Positions 48,115 to 60,400 of a stretch of DNA of 64,000 nt are shown piece after piece. This DNA is from Apiotrichum sp. Y4204 (Eukaryota; Basidiomycota; Tremellomycetes; Trichosporonales; Trichosporonaceae), in the NCBI GenBank assembly GCA_025531455.1, contig JAMYHL010000010.1, positions 62,001 to 126,000 on the forward strand, written 5' to 3'. The number at the start of each line of letters is the position of its first letter. Position 1 is the first letter of the stretch. The position numbers and the translations under genes are program-made. The notes under the pieces are model-generated. The model made no database searches, was not told the origin of the DNA, and was given only the letters and a program-made list of their open reading frames with translations.

Positions 48115-50655
48115 TTACTGCGCGGGCGACGCGGCGGGGAACGAGTTGAATAGCGCGAGCAGATCATCATTGTTCGTCTCCCCAAACTTGGCGAGGAGCT
48201 CATGGAGGACATCGCCTTCCTCGGCGCGGACCTCGTTGCGCAGCCCCGAGCGACGGGGCGGGGAAATCTTTCCCTCCGAGGGCGAGTAGTCGTGCGCGGG
48301 GGAGGCAGACGGTGAAGAGAGGAGGAGGACCGAGTGCGGGAGGTTGGAAGGCAATGACGGAGGCGACGAAGGGGGCAGGTTGGAGAAGTCGAACGGCGAC
48401 GAGTGCGAGGCGAGGTCAAAGTCGCCCATTGACGAGGTGCGCTGGAAGAGCTGAGAGAACACGTCGTCGTCAGATGTGGCGCTCGCGAACGGGAGCTCGT
48501 CGCCTTCGTCGGGCTGCTCGCGCACGGCCGAGGACACGTTCAGTTCCGAGACGCGCGGCGTCTCCCGCGTGCTTCCCGGCATGGCGAAGCCGTCGACGTT
48601 GAAAAAGGCCGACAGGTCCGTGTTCCAGTTGACGGTGCTCGGCGGGGCCGGCGCGTCGTCACTGAGCGGCATGGCGAGGGACGGGAGCGAGGTGTCGAGG
48701 AGCCGGCGCAGAGCGGTGTTGGGGCTCTCCGCGACGGCTGCCGAAGTGGTTGACGCCGGTGTGGAAACAGGAACGTCGAGTGGCTGCGCCCATCCGCCAG
48801 GCGAGCTCGCGGCGATATTCGTCGCAGCCGCAAACTTTGCATTGCGGACAGCAGTCTTCGGAGCAGAGGTGGACGGCGACGTCTTCGGGACGACCTTGGG
48901 CGGGGGCGGTGCGGCCTTCGCGCGGGTAGTCGGCGGGGGCGGAGGCGGCGCCTTGGCCTTGCGCTGGTCCGCGATGCGCTGGGCATCCTTCTCGACCACC
49001 TGCGTGAGGGTGCGCTTGAGCCCGCGATCCTTGTTGGCCGCCTCCTTCTTTGCCTTGGCGGCGCGGCCGCGGCGGACGGGTTCTTCGTCGCCGGTCGTCC
49101 AGAACTCTTTGGGGCGCATGGTCCGCGTCTTGTTGTACCACAGCCCACAGGCGTTGCAGACGCGCACGCTTGCGCCGTCGTCGCTCTTTTTCGTGCGCCA
49201 CACGCTGCTCCGCGTCGTGCTGCAGTTCGAGCACTTGAGAGCGCTGTTGTCCTTGTCGTCAAAGCGCGCACGCTTTGTCACGTTCTCCTCGTCCTTCTTC
49301 GCCATCGTCGGCAGCGGCGCGCCCGTGATCTGTTCAAGCATCTGCAGGAACGCGCCGTTCTTCAACAGCTCCTTGACCTTCTCCTGGGTAAGGTCTTCTG
49401 CCTTTGGCAGCGCGACGCCGGAGCGGGTCGGCGTCGAGGACGGGTGCGGGACGTTCATGTCGACGGAGGATAGTGTGCGCTCCTCGTCAGACTTGCGCTT
49501 CCGTGGACGCCCACGCCCAGAGGACGGCATCGGCGCGCGGCTCGAGGCCGATGCGGCAGATGATGGAGGATTGGATGTACTGCATGTGCGTGCTGGCGTT
49601 GTGATGCGCGGGAGGCCGATAGATGGCGCGTGCTGCAGTGGGCGTTGCTCAGTAATCGGGCGGCGGGGTGGATGGGAGGGCGTGGTGGATGGAGCTGGTG
49701 GCTTGGGAGGCGGCGCAAGACAGCCAGCCTGTGCAGCAGCCTGGCCATTCTCAACGGTGGGATGCAAAGGAAGAGGAAAGGTTGCGGGACCTGGCACGGC
49801 CGACTTCAGACCGAGCGATATCTCTATTCCCCACACCTGTCCATCGCTGGCTGCATTACTCCCAATGCAGTCTGCCAGAGCCTGGAGGCCAGATCCAACG
49901 TCAGAGGCTCCGACGGCCGCAAACTCGTGGCGGCGCACAATTCGGCCAGTGATGAGGGTGCTGCCCTGTGAGGGCTCGTCAAGCGCCCAGCTCACGAGGC
50001 CCTTGCCGGTCCACACCTCTCCTGGTGGTGCGCGCGATGGGGATGACCGTATCTCTGAACGTATCTCGGACACTGGGGCGGCGCGTGACCGGCGGAGGTA
50101 CGTTTCGCGGGGATCCAGCACGTAGAGCGAGAGATCTGGTGTGCCAGGGTGGTTGGGGTGGAGTTCTGGGCTGCATGTTAGTTTGAGGACAAGGAGAAGG
50201 CTGGCCGAGGGTGGACGCGTCGGCCATTGACATTGACCCCGTCAGGAGCGGCGTTGCCTCGCACCAGGGCGACATGAAACTGGGATGCGGGTTGGATGCA
50301 CCACCATCAACCACTACTCACCTCGCGAGCATAATCCCCTGAATGACAGTCTTTAGGTAGATTGCCCCCCACGCCTCGTCCTGCCCGTCGACCTTGGAGC
50401 CGGCGTTGGGGTGGACATAAACTTGCTGCTTTGATGTAAAAACGGTGGAGAATGTCTGCGACGACGACTGCAGGTGGTAGGATACCTGGACTGCAGGGCC
50501 GGGTCAGCATCCTGAATGAAGAACTGCGGCCAGCCACGACGCGTATATACACCGTGGAGTCAAGGACGCGTCGTGCAGCATGCAAACACAAAAGACGACT
50601 TACCCGGCAACGAGTGGATCTTGTTCGGAGCCAGCGGCTCGACGGGTTTACTCAT
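48115..50655 (-). CDS. GATA zinc-finger factor with Ams2/Spt21-type N-terminal domain (histone gene regulator-like)
   Basis: Three exons (50655-50604, 50490-50322, 50170-48115) give 758 aa. The first 180 residues match the Ams2/Spt21 N-terminal region: LPVQVSYHLQ, then a segment ending AIYLKTVIQGIMLASPEL, then LSLYVLDPRETY, then GKGLVSWALDEP and TLITGRIV. An AT-hook-like GRGRPRKRK follows near residue 295. Near 386-430 is a GATA-type finger, CSNC followed by CNACGLWYN, with a longer loop than classic GATA factors. The C-terminal half is Pro/Ser-rich with basic and acidic patches. In fission yeast Ams2, and in budding yeast Spt21 (which lacks the finger), this domain goes with S-phase histone gene transcription. 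That role is inferred here. A 549-codon antisense frame is spurious. Confidence 0.87.
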
Positions 50656-51564
50656 CGTGACGTGGACAATGACGGTGAAGGATGGGCAGGTAAGGGGACC
50701 CAGGCCGCGTTGGGGGTTACGCGACTTGACTGGGTGAGGGGAAGGCGAATGGGTGAGTGGGGGGGTGGATGAATTAGGGGTGGGGGTCGCGATTTCGTGC
50801 TCGTCGCTTCTCGGCGCGCGTCGGGGTCCTTATATATGCAGAGCAAGGGATGGATAGTAAAAAGTGTGTGAATGATGCAGCAATGTGCAATGTCGAGATG
50901 CGGATGGATGATGACAAGAATCAAGGATGGGCCAGAATGGACGCGTCGCAAAATGAGTGTTGAAAGGAAACAGGGCGCAACTGGAGTCGGAGCGTCCTGT
51001 CGGATGGACTGGCAGTTGGCTGGGTGGCCTGGGTGCGACTGGGTGCGGTGGGGGTGTGGCACTGCCATATGGCCCCCCTTGGGCACAAGACGCGGTGGCT
51101 CCTGAAAAATGACTTTTCAATAAAATATCAGTCGCGTCGCAAAGTACACAGCGGAAGCAGATTTTTTGGGTACAGGCGTGCCAGTTGTGCGCATTCGGTG
51201 ACGATGTTCTGTGACCTTTTTACCGCTTCGGGAGATGCATGCACTGGCGAGGTGCACTGGCGACAAAGTAGGTCTCAGGGGACGCGTCCCTCTTGTTTAC
51301 TCGAAATGAGATGCTCAGGATGGCCATGTATGCTGGTTGAGCAGCTGATCATGATGTGTTTATAGAGAGCAAACGCAGTCAGTCACACGTGAACTACCAC
51401 AGCTCGCGCCGCGATCAGAAGCCGGGTGTTGTCGGCTCGACGCCCACAAGCTCATCTCGCCCTTTACAGCTCCGCAGCTTGTCGTGTGCGTACATTGGTA
51501 CATCGCAATCCCCGTAGTGTACATATGTCTAAGTCGTCCCCTTGCCCCGGCCGCGCTCTCTTGT
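50656..51564. other. Intergenic region between UTP11 3' end and the GATA factor
   Basis: Both flanking genes are on the minus strand, so this holds the GATA factor promoter and the UTP11 3' UTR. Only short frames with no family match are seen. Confidence 0.45.
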
Positions 51565-52719
51565 TCACTTCCTCCGCTCGAGCTTCCACTTCCATTGCTT
51601 GCCCTGGAACGTCCTCTTCTCGCCGTTCCGATCCTCTGCAGCATTTGCGTCGTCGACAAACCCTGCCTCGCGGACCTTGCGCGCTGCGCCCTTGCCCATG
51701 AGACCCTTGGTCGTCTCCAGGCGCGCCTCCGTCTGGCGAAGAATGCGCACGCGGCCGAGGAGCGCAGACAGGCGGCCCAGCTGCTCCATGCGGTATTCCT
51801 GCTGTCAGCTCTGATGCATTCACAGCTCTTGTCAGAGAACTCACCCTCGCCTCCTCGGTCGTGTCTTCGGGCTCTGGAGACGGCTCCTTCTCCACCGCAG
51901 TCTTGGCCTTCGACTTCTTCTTCTTCTTCGGTGCCTCAGGCTCCGTCCACCCCAGGTCCGCGGCGCCCTCCTCGACCGCCACTGTCTCCTGTGTCTGCTC
52001 CTTTACGGCACCGTAGTCCTGAACTGAAATGTAAGCTAGAAGTCACTTTTGTAAGCTTACAGTCTTTCCGGTCGTCGACGAAGAGCACGTGACCAGAAGG
52101 CACCTGCTTGCCCTTGCCCTTCTTGCTCTTCGTCTGCGAGCCAGGGCGAACAATCACCCCCATCTCAGCAAGCTTCTCCACCTCTGCGAGCTCAGACGCC
52201 GCAGTCCACTCCGAAGGTCCAGCGACGGGCGCAGTGCTCTCGAGCTCGGCACGCAGCTTGGCGATTTTCTGTGAATCAGTATGGGTGCACGGAAGTGATG
52301 ACTCTGGAGAATCGAACATCACTCGCAGATACCCACCTTCTCATCCTGGGCAATCTGAACCTTGATGTACCCAATATCCTGCGTCTTGAGGAGCTTGACT
52401 ACATCGGCGGAGAGCGACTCGTTCCCGCGGTCGCCAAGCGCAACACCGTCCTTGGTGCGCCCCTTGATCATGCCCCAGTAGAACTCGTCCTTGTTCCTAA
52501 ACGCTGCCTTCTCGCGCAGCTTCTTGATGCGCTCCTTCTTGCTCTTGTAGTCGCGCGCACGGTGCACATAGTCCTTGTGCTTCTCGAGCAGACCCAGCTT
52601 CTGGCGGTTCAGCGGCTGCGACCGCTCCTTGTGGTTGCGCCGCGACATGAGGTCTGGCGTTAGAGATGAGCTAACTGGAAGGTAGTCAATAGCTCACTTT
52701 TCCGCATTGCGTTCACCAT
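51565..52719 (-). CDS. UTP11: U3 snoRNP / SSU processome protein Utp11
   Basis: Five exons (52719-52698, 52653-52337, 52268-52061, 52023-51845, 51801-51565) give 320 aa, longer than the yeast 250. The N-terminal signature is clear: [10 protein letters not shown], then [36 protein letters not shown], and a [17 protein letters not shown] helix. The middle carries a lineage-specific acidic and Lys-rich insert ([14 protein letters not shown]). The C-terminus ends [11 protein letters not shown], as in orthologues, which supports the last exon. The protein acts in the nucleolus in early cleavage and folding of 18S pre-rRNA. It shares a 552-base divergent promoter with the ABC-COX10 fusion gene. Confidence 0.93.
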
Positions 52720-53271
52720 CTTGACTGATGTTTTGCGGGGGGTAGTGGAGAGAAAGGTGTCAAGACCGAGTCCAAAGTGCGCGAGTGCGAGTTGATGGAC
52801 GTTTGTGGATCTGTCGAATTTGTGGCCTTTGGCCTTGTGGACAGTCTTTCTTGATCGGCAGGTGGCAACTTTTGAACGTCAGAATCTAACTATTGACGTG
52901 TCATTGATGCCACATGGTCATGGTTGATACGGCTTATCAGATTCTAGACTCTCTCTCTGGCTCTCCAGGTGGATTTCGGGTTGTGGCGGCCCAATTTCCG
53001 CCGATTGGGGCAAAGGCATCAGAGCAGAGGGGAGAGGGAAGACCCGCAATGGACCGATGGGCGATGGGGGGGTCACTCACTCTCCGTTGCTCACTCTCTA
53101 CTCCGCAGGTCGGCTCTGTACGGTGGTGGGTGTTCCTGACTTTTTATCCCATCTTTACCATCCTTGTCATCGTCGTCGTCGCTCTCCACACTCTCTTCAA
53201 TAACCCCACAGCCCAACAGGCTGCGGCCACCCGCCGACCTCGACCACCCCCTCCATTCATTCCGCCGCGCC
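52720..53271. promoter_or_regulatory. Divergent promoter, UTP11 / ABC-COX10
   Basis: The shared upstream region of two divergent genes. The open frame of the right-hand gene continues upstream of the ATG but has no earlier in-frame ATG, and this supports the chosen start. Confidence 0.5.
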
Positions 53272-56200
53272 ATGGTCGTGCTACACCGCGGCGCGGCGCT
53301 TTTGCCCGCTGCGCTGTCATGCTCCCGATCAGCAACGATCGCATCGGCTGTTTCATCGTCGGCCTGGGCAGCGTCCGCACCGACAAGAATAGGCATCGCC
53401 CCGTGTCCGACACGACTGTTCGCGAGCCTTGCCCCGCAGACTCGGATACCGAGGCCTCCGCATCCACGGCCGCATCCCCATCCGCATCCACCGTTTCTCC
53501 GCGCTTTCTCCTCCGCCGCCCTGTCACGACCTTTAGCCGGCCCTGTTTCTTCACCGACCTTCCGCCTCCTCGGCGCGCGCTTCGAGTCCACCCAGACCCC
53601 GAAGCAGCGCGACGATGAGAAGAAGGAAAAGGCCACCGTTCCTGCCCCGGCTGAGATCCACCCCGGCCTTCTGCCCGCGCAGTCCAAGGCCGAGGCCGCG
53701 TCCGTCGTCAAGCTCATCTCCCTCGCCAAGCCCCAGTGGAGGCTGCTGACGGTGGGCGTTGTCTGTCTCGTTATCTCCACCGGTGTCTCGCTCGCTGTGC
53801 CGTACATTATCGGCCGTATCATCGACTTCTTCGCCCCTGGCTCGGAGCAGGTCCTCCTCTTCGGCCTCCCGCTGGAACAGGCCGCATTCGCCCTCGCCGG
53901 GCTGCTCCTTTTCGGCGCGCTCGCCAACTCGGGACGTTCGATCGCTCTTCGTCTCGCTGGACAGCGCACTGTTGCGCAGATTAGGAACAAGACCTACCGC
54001 CAGTACCTTGCGCTCCCGCCGTCGCACATCGAGACCTCGGGCGTCGGTGACGCCCTCTCGCGCCTCGGCCAGGACTCGTCCATTGTCGGCCAGTCGCTGT
54101 CTGAGAACCTCGGTGAGGGCCTTAAGGCCGTCCTCGGAGCCAGTGTCGGAGTGGGTGCAATGTACCTCATCTCGCCCAAGCTCTGCGGCGTCATGGTCCT
54201 GCTCTTCCCGCCTATCTCCATCGCATCGTACTTTTACGGACGCTACATTCGCAAGCTCTCGCTCAACACACAGGAGGCCCTCGGTAACATGAGTAAGCTC
54301 GCCGAGGAGCGTCTTTCCGCGCACCGTACGGTTACAGCGTCCAACACGCAGCCGTACGAGCGCGGCCTGTTTGCTGCGCGCGTGCAGAAGGTCTTCAACC
54401 TTCAAAAGAAGGAGACCTTCGCGAACGGTATCTTCCAGGGTAGTAACGAGGTGGCCGGCGATATTGCCATGATTGGTCTGCTCATCTACGGCGGTATCCT
54501 CGTCAAGGCCGGTGAAATCACTGTCGGTGACATGACGACTTCGCTCATCTACGTCAACTGGATCGAGTGGAGTCTGAACAGTGGGTGCCCGCATACAGCC
54601 TTCACTGACCCACAGCCCTCGCTGGCTTCTTCACTGGTTTGATGCGTGGTGTCGGTGCCTCGCAACGTATCATCTCTCTTCACGCGCTTCCCTCGCCCGT
54701 CCCGCTCTCCATCGGTGCGCCCGTTACCCAGAAGGACATTGGCGCCATAGAGCTCCGTGACGTCGCCTTCGCGTATCCCTCGCGTCCCGACATCCGGGTC
54801 CTTGACGGTGTGAATCTCCGGATAGACCAGGGCGAGCAAGTCGCGCTTGTCGGTGGCAGTGGCTCGGGCAAGAGTTCCATACAGCTCCTTCTGCTTCGCT
54901 TCTACGACCCGACGTCGGGCGCAGTCCGCTTCGGATCCAAGGACATTCGTGACTTTGAGCCCGAGTCGTGGCGCTCCCGTATCGGCTACGTTCCCCAGGA
55001 CCCGATTCTTTTCGGCGGCACCATCGAGGCGAACATCAAGTACGGCCACCCTGACGCGACCCGCGCCGACATTGAGAACGCCGCGAAGATCGCCCACTGC
55101 GACTTTATCGAGCGCATGCCCGAGGGCTACGAGACGGTGATCACGAAGGCGTCGCTTTCCGGCGGCCAGCGCCAGCGTATCGCCATTGCGCGGGCGCTGG
55201 TCGGTCACCCCTCCGTCCTCCTCATGGACGAGGCGACCTCGGCGCTCGACTCCGAGTCGGAGCGCGCCGTCAACGCTGCGCTCGAGTCGCTCTTCCAAGA
55301 CTCGAACATTACCGTCATCCTCATTGCGCACCGTCTTTCTTCGATCGCCGCCGCCAACCGCGTCGTCTACCTTGAGGGTGGCCGCGTCGCCGAGGACGGT
55401 GCGTACGACGACCTCATCGCCCGCCCCCACGGCCGCTTCCGCAAGATGGTCCAGGGTCAGATGGCCAAGATCGGCGAGCCGAGCGACGAGGAGGAGGCCG
55501 CCGCCAATCCCGACGCTCCCCCGCCTCTGCCCGAGGACGGTGACCAGGAGCAGCCACCTGCCATTTCGGTTAATGAGACTGCGACCAAGGCGTCCACCTC
55601 GACCCAGACCACCGGTAAGACTGCCGCTTCGACGACCACCTCCCCTACCGCTGGCCAGCGTCGCGGCATGCACACCCAGGCGCGCCGCGAGCTCTCTAGC
55701 GACGACACCTCGCCTCCGGTTCCTCAGCCCTCCAAGCAGTTCTCGACCGTCTACCAGGCTGCCAACGCTCCGGCCAACCCGCTTGAGGACCTCGGCCACC
55801 CTGTGCCTCCGGCTCCCGCCGCCCCGATCACCTCGTACAAGCCGCTGCCGCCGTTCACCCTCAACCGCCTGATCACCACGTACTCGCAACTGTCGAAGCG
55901 CAACCTGTCGATCCTCATGACTCTGACTGCGACGACTGGTTTCGCCCTCTCGCCCCTGCCGCTTTCGATGCCGGTGCTGCTGTGCCTTACCGTTGGAACG
56001 TTCCTCACTTCGGCCGCTGCCAACACCTTTAACCAGATCCTCGAGGTCCCGCTCGACGCCCAGACACCGCGTACGCGTGTCCGCCCGCTCGTCGCCCGCC
56101 GTGTGACGCCGTTCCACGCCGCCATGTTTGGCGCCACCTCGACCATTCTTGGCGGCACCATCCTCTGGTTCGGCTGCAACCCGACTACCGCGCTTCTCGG

Positions 56201-56900
56201 CATCGGCAACCTGCTTCTCTACTCGGCCGTCTACACGCCCATGAAGCGCTTCAGCGTGTCTAACACTTGGGTTGGCGCCGTAGTTGGCGCCATCACCCCG
56301 CTCATGGGTTGGACTGCCACGGGCGGCTCGCTGTGGCCGACGACTGAGCAGCCGCTAGTCCTACACTCACCCTTCGAGTCGTTGGCTGCCTTCTCGGACC
56401 TCCCGAATCCTCTCACCGCGTGGACTCTCGGTGCGCTGCTCTTCTGCTGGCAGTTCCCGCATTTTAACGCCCTGTCACATATGATCCGGCAGTTTTACGC
56501 CCTCTCTGGCTACCCCATGCTCTCGGTCCTCTCGCCTCGCCTGAACGCCCTCGTGTCGTTGCGGCACGCGCTCCTCCTCGTTCCGATCTGCGCGATCATG
56601 GCCCCGCTGAGCGGCTGCGTCGACTGGAGCTTTGCCCTCACATCCGCGATCCCGAATGCCATTTTCGTCAAGGAGGCGTGGAAGTTCTTCCGGCATACAA
56701 ACGAGGCGACTGCGAAGCGCGTTTTCTTCGTGTCGCTGTGGTATCTCCCTGTCGTGCTGGGATTGATGCTCGTGCACAAGAACCTCGGCGGTTGGATCCG
56801 GAAGGAGCTGGCTTGGGAGGAGAGCGAGGAGGGCAAGGAGACGATCCGCGAGATCGAGGAGAGCAGGGGAAGGGTGCTCACTGCGCCTGTCGCAAAGTGA
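53272..56900 (+). CDS. Fusion protein: mitochondrial ABC half-transporter (Mdl1/ABCB10-like) joined to Cox10 heme O synthase
   Basis: Two exons (53272-54580, 54616-56900; one 35-nt intron) encode 1197 aa in one frame. Residues 1 to about 100 are Arg/Ser/Ala-rich, with RAFSS and RLLGARFEST, a mitochondrial presequence. Six membrane helices follow (about 145-430) and then the nucleotide-binding domain: Walker A GGSGSGKSS (near 514), Q-loop VPQDPILFGG, signature LSGGQ (near 616), Walker B LLMDEATSALD, H-loop IAHRLSS, ending near 715. A Pro/Thr/Ser-rich linker (about 715-840) has an Arg-rich QRRGMHTQARREL. From about 840 a complete UbiA-type Cox10 domain begins: ANTFNQILEVPLDAQ (Mg-prenyl-PP motif), RTRVRPL, YTPMKRFSVSNTWVGAVVG and FCWQFPHFNALSH. 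Cox10 farnesylates heme B to heme O for cytochrome oxidase. Mdl1/ABCB10 proteins are inner-membrane exporters tied to peptide or heme metabolism. The single intron sits inside the transporter, not at the domain boundary. Confidence 0.93.
54581..54615 (+). other. 35-nt intron in the ABC-COX10 gene
   Basis: The donor is GTGGGT and the acceptor CACAG, with a CTGAC branch site about 12 bases before the end. Splicing joins SLN to TLAGFFTGLMRGVGAS, the expected transporter sequence, and shifts frame correctly into the second exon. Confidence 0.9.
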
Positions 56901-57443
56901 GAAGATGAGGCTAGTATGTCTACATCTCGCCACGGCCACATCCAGGCCACCCCGTGAGGACGAGCACCGCTCTCTAATGGCGCCGCTATGGCATCCATTC
57001 AACATGTCCGGCCGCGCTCGCCGCTCCACTCCTCCGTTCCTCGCCTACAGCAGCAATCGAAAATCGGTCACGCATACAGACCAGATCTTGTACCACTATT
57101 CTATACAAATCCATGGCATTCATCCCCTCTGCCGAGAGCGCAACGAGGCTGAAGCAGGCCGTGGGCGCGTTGCACAAAGCTTGAGAGCTGGTGGCGTTTG
57201 GATGATTCATCGTTTGGGTGGCAAGCCCTGAAAGCCAGTGTGGTGCTAAAAGTTTCGCGTTGTTGTGACTCACCGACGACGACGTACTGTGTGTACTGTA
57301 ACCTCCACCGCTCGAGATCACAAGCCCATTCACGCGTCGGCATCTCACCATTTCCGCATCCACCTCGCGCTCACAGAGCATCCACCACGCTGCTCCGCCT
57401 CCCCGTCCCGCCTGCCCTGCGGGGCGGGCCACCACCGCGCCTG
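56901..57443. other. Intergenic region between ABC-COX10 and the helicase gene
   Basis: Co-directional spacer holding a 3' UTR and the next promoter. The helicase frame stays open upstream to 57198 but without ATG. Nothing else is seen. Confidence 0.5.
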
Positions 57444-60400
57444 ATGCTGCTACATCGCGGACTACACGCTACGAGGACCATACGCGCCCCATCCTCGTCC
57501 GCGATCGTCGCGGCGCAGCACGCGGTCCACGAAGTCGACGAGTACCCGTTCGCGTCGCCACCGCCGCCGATAACCAGCTATCCCCACTCCCATCCCTCTT
57601 CACATCCAGATCCCATTTCCTTTGATCCATTCTCCTCCTCACGTCCACAGCGCGCTCCTCCTTCGATAGACCCCGCGTTCGAGCCGCGCGAATCCGACTT
57701 TTCACACGATGACGCGGACGCCGACCCCCTCCCATCCGACCTCACCTACCCCCCTTCTGCCCTCGATCCCCCACATCTGCCGACCTACGAGGCGAGCCTG
57801 AAGAAACCCCGGCGGCGGCGGCGGGCTGCCACCGCCGTCCCCGATCTCCCGCCATTACCCCCCACCGCCTCTGGTCTGAGCCGCTTCGACTGGCGCGCGT
57901 CCGCCCCCCTGCCCTCGCGGCGCGGAGAGCGGTGGTGGTTTCCCGAAACGTGGCGCGCGCGCGTCAACCCCCCCATGCGGCCGCTGACCGAGCTGGACGG
58001 ATACTGGCCCGAGATTAGGCGGTATACCGAGCAGTATGTGGAGTGCACCGAGTCATGCTGATTGTAGTTTCGTTCCGTTGCTTGAGGCGGAGCAGGCGGA
58101 AGCCGAGAGACAGTTCAACGAGCGCTTGAAAGAATGGCCGGCGGAGCAGCTCGCGCGCGAGGGCTTTATGCTGAGTGATATGGGCGCCAGCACGGAGTGG
58201 CAGCCCAAGTTCCGCGTCGAAGGCCGCGTGGTGACCTTTGCGAAGACGGGCGCGGCGGCGACAAGACCGTTACCGATGCACCAGTTCCAGTGAGCTGATT
58301 CTGTCTGTTTAAAGCTGAAACCAGACCCGGATCGACCGTGCTCCTCTCACGGCGCGACCCGCTCGGCGACCCGGTACTGGACGAGTCGGGCACAGCGCTC
58401 AAGGGCAATGTGCTCTCGGCTGCGCGGGGGTTCATCCGCGTCGCCTTCCCCTTTATCCCGCCCGACATTGACATTGGCCACTGGCGTATCGACGTCGGGT
58501 GTAGCGACTTTGCGTTCCGGCGGCAAAAGGAGGCGATTGTGCGGCTCAACCTCGACCCCGTGGCGCAGGACATGGCGGACTTTGCGCACGCGCCCCTTCC
58601 CGCGTCGAACAGCGTCGAGGACGAGGCGCTGCACGCAGCGCGGAAGCTCCGCGACCAGCAGGTCCTCACCGGCACCGCACTGCGTGACCTTCTCCTGCGG
58701 AGGTTCCAGGCAGAGTACGAGCCTGCGGCGTCGGGCGTCGAGGACAACTTTGCCGACGCGGCCGAGATGAAGCCGTCAGACGTGGACGCCGTCGCCTCCC
58801 CGACTGCCCACATCGCTGGCCCAGCGGGGATCCTGCACCAAAACCAGCTCATCGCCAGCTGGGCACAGCGGTACCGCTCCCCGCGGGCGCCCGTTGTCGT
58901 CGAGGGCGACCCGGCCGTACCACTGAACGCAAGCCAGGTGCGCGCGATCGCGCTCATGCTCAGCGAGCGCCTGAGTCTCGTGCAGGGCGTGAGTACCAAA
59001 GTACTGTATATCCTCTGACGGCAGCCTCCAGGGACAGGCAAGACGCGCGTCATTGTCGAGACGATCAAGCTGCTCAAGAAGCACTGGCGCATCCCGCACC
59101 CGATCCTCGTGTGCGCACACACGAATGTGGCGGTGGACAACCTGCTCGACGGATTAAATGCGCACGGCGTCCGAGCCCTGCGCTTCGGGAACGCGGCGCG
59201 CGTCCCCGAGTCGCTGCTGGATCTGACGTTTGATGCAAAGCTCGAGGAGCACCCTCTGTGGAAGACGATGGAGGCGTTGAAGGATGAGCGGACGAGACTG
59301 CAGGAAGGCCTCACTGGTGCGTGAAGAATCTGGGTGGGACTGACGGCAGGCAAGAAGGGTGATGCTGCGCAGAAGCGTATTGGCGCGATCAACTCTCGTC
59401 TCTTCCTCCTCAGGCGGCGGGTGCACTACGAGGTCCTCGCCAATGCTGATGTCGTGAGTCCCATTTCTCTTGTTTGTTGTCCGCGCTCACTCCAGATCTG
59501 CACGACGTGTCTCTCCGCGACGTCTCGCATGCTCGACGTCATCGACTTTCCCTTCGTGTTCCTCGACGAGGCGTCCATGGCCACCGAGCCGCTCAGCCTC
59601 GTGCCGCTCACCAAGGGTGCCGCGCAGGTTGCCATCATCGGCGACCACAAGCAGCTCCCGCCGGTGATTCTGAGCGAGGACGCGCAGGCGGGCGGGCTGG
59701 CAACTAGCATGTTTGAGCGTCTGATCCACGAGAAGCGTAAGAATGAATCCTCAACACGCACTGACAGCAGACATCCCATCCATCATGCTCGACACGCAGT
59801 ACCGTATGCACCCCTCCATATCTTCCTTCTCCTCGAGGACATTCTACAACTCGGCGCTCAAAGACGGCACCGTCGCTCCCGACGGGTCCGTGCGTCCCGG
59901 CCTCGAGCCGCCCGCCACCGCGTTCCTCCGCGACGGCCCCGAGGGCCGCCTCAATGTTACGTTCCTCAACCACGACTTTCCCGAGTCGCCTGCGCACCGC
60001 AGCATTGCAAATTACCACGAGGCCGGGCGCGTGTGCGACATTGTCGCTGATCTCCTGCACAATAATCCGGTACGCCTCGGCTTTTAAAACCCACAATATG
60101 CTAATATCAAGGACCTCAAGGGCGCGGACATTGGCGTGATCGCGCCTTACATCGCGCAGATCCGGACCATCTCCGACTTTCTCAAGGCCGATCCGGAGCG
60201 ACAGGCCGCCTTCCGTACGTGGCTCGGCGACCGGGCAGACGAGGTACACGACATTGAGGTCAAAACGGTGGACGGGTTTGAGGGCCGCGAAAAGGCCGTG
60301 ATCCTCTTCTCGACTGTGCGCTCCAACCCGGGCGGCTATATTGGTTTTTTGGCCGACTGGCGCCGACTGAATGTCGGGCTGACCCGTGCCCGCCGCGCGC

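Noticed and set aside
48476..50125. A 549-codon plus-strand frame
   Set aside because: Antisense to the GATA factor. The sense strand has clear family domains and consistent splicing.
54549..56117. A 522-codon minus-strand frame
   Set aside because: Antisense to the ABC-COX10 coding sequence, with Arg/Gly-rich composition and no domain.
53272..56900. That the ABC-COX10 fusion is two genes merged by a missed intron or stop
   Set aside because: The linker is open in one frame with no stop and no donor/acceptor pair needed. The only intron lies inside the transporter domain, so on sequence alone a single polypeptide is the simplest reading.
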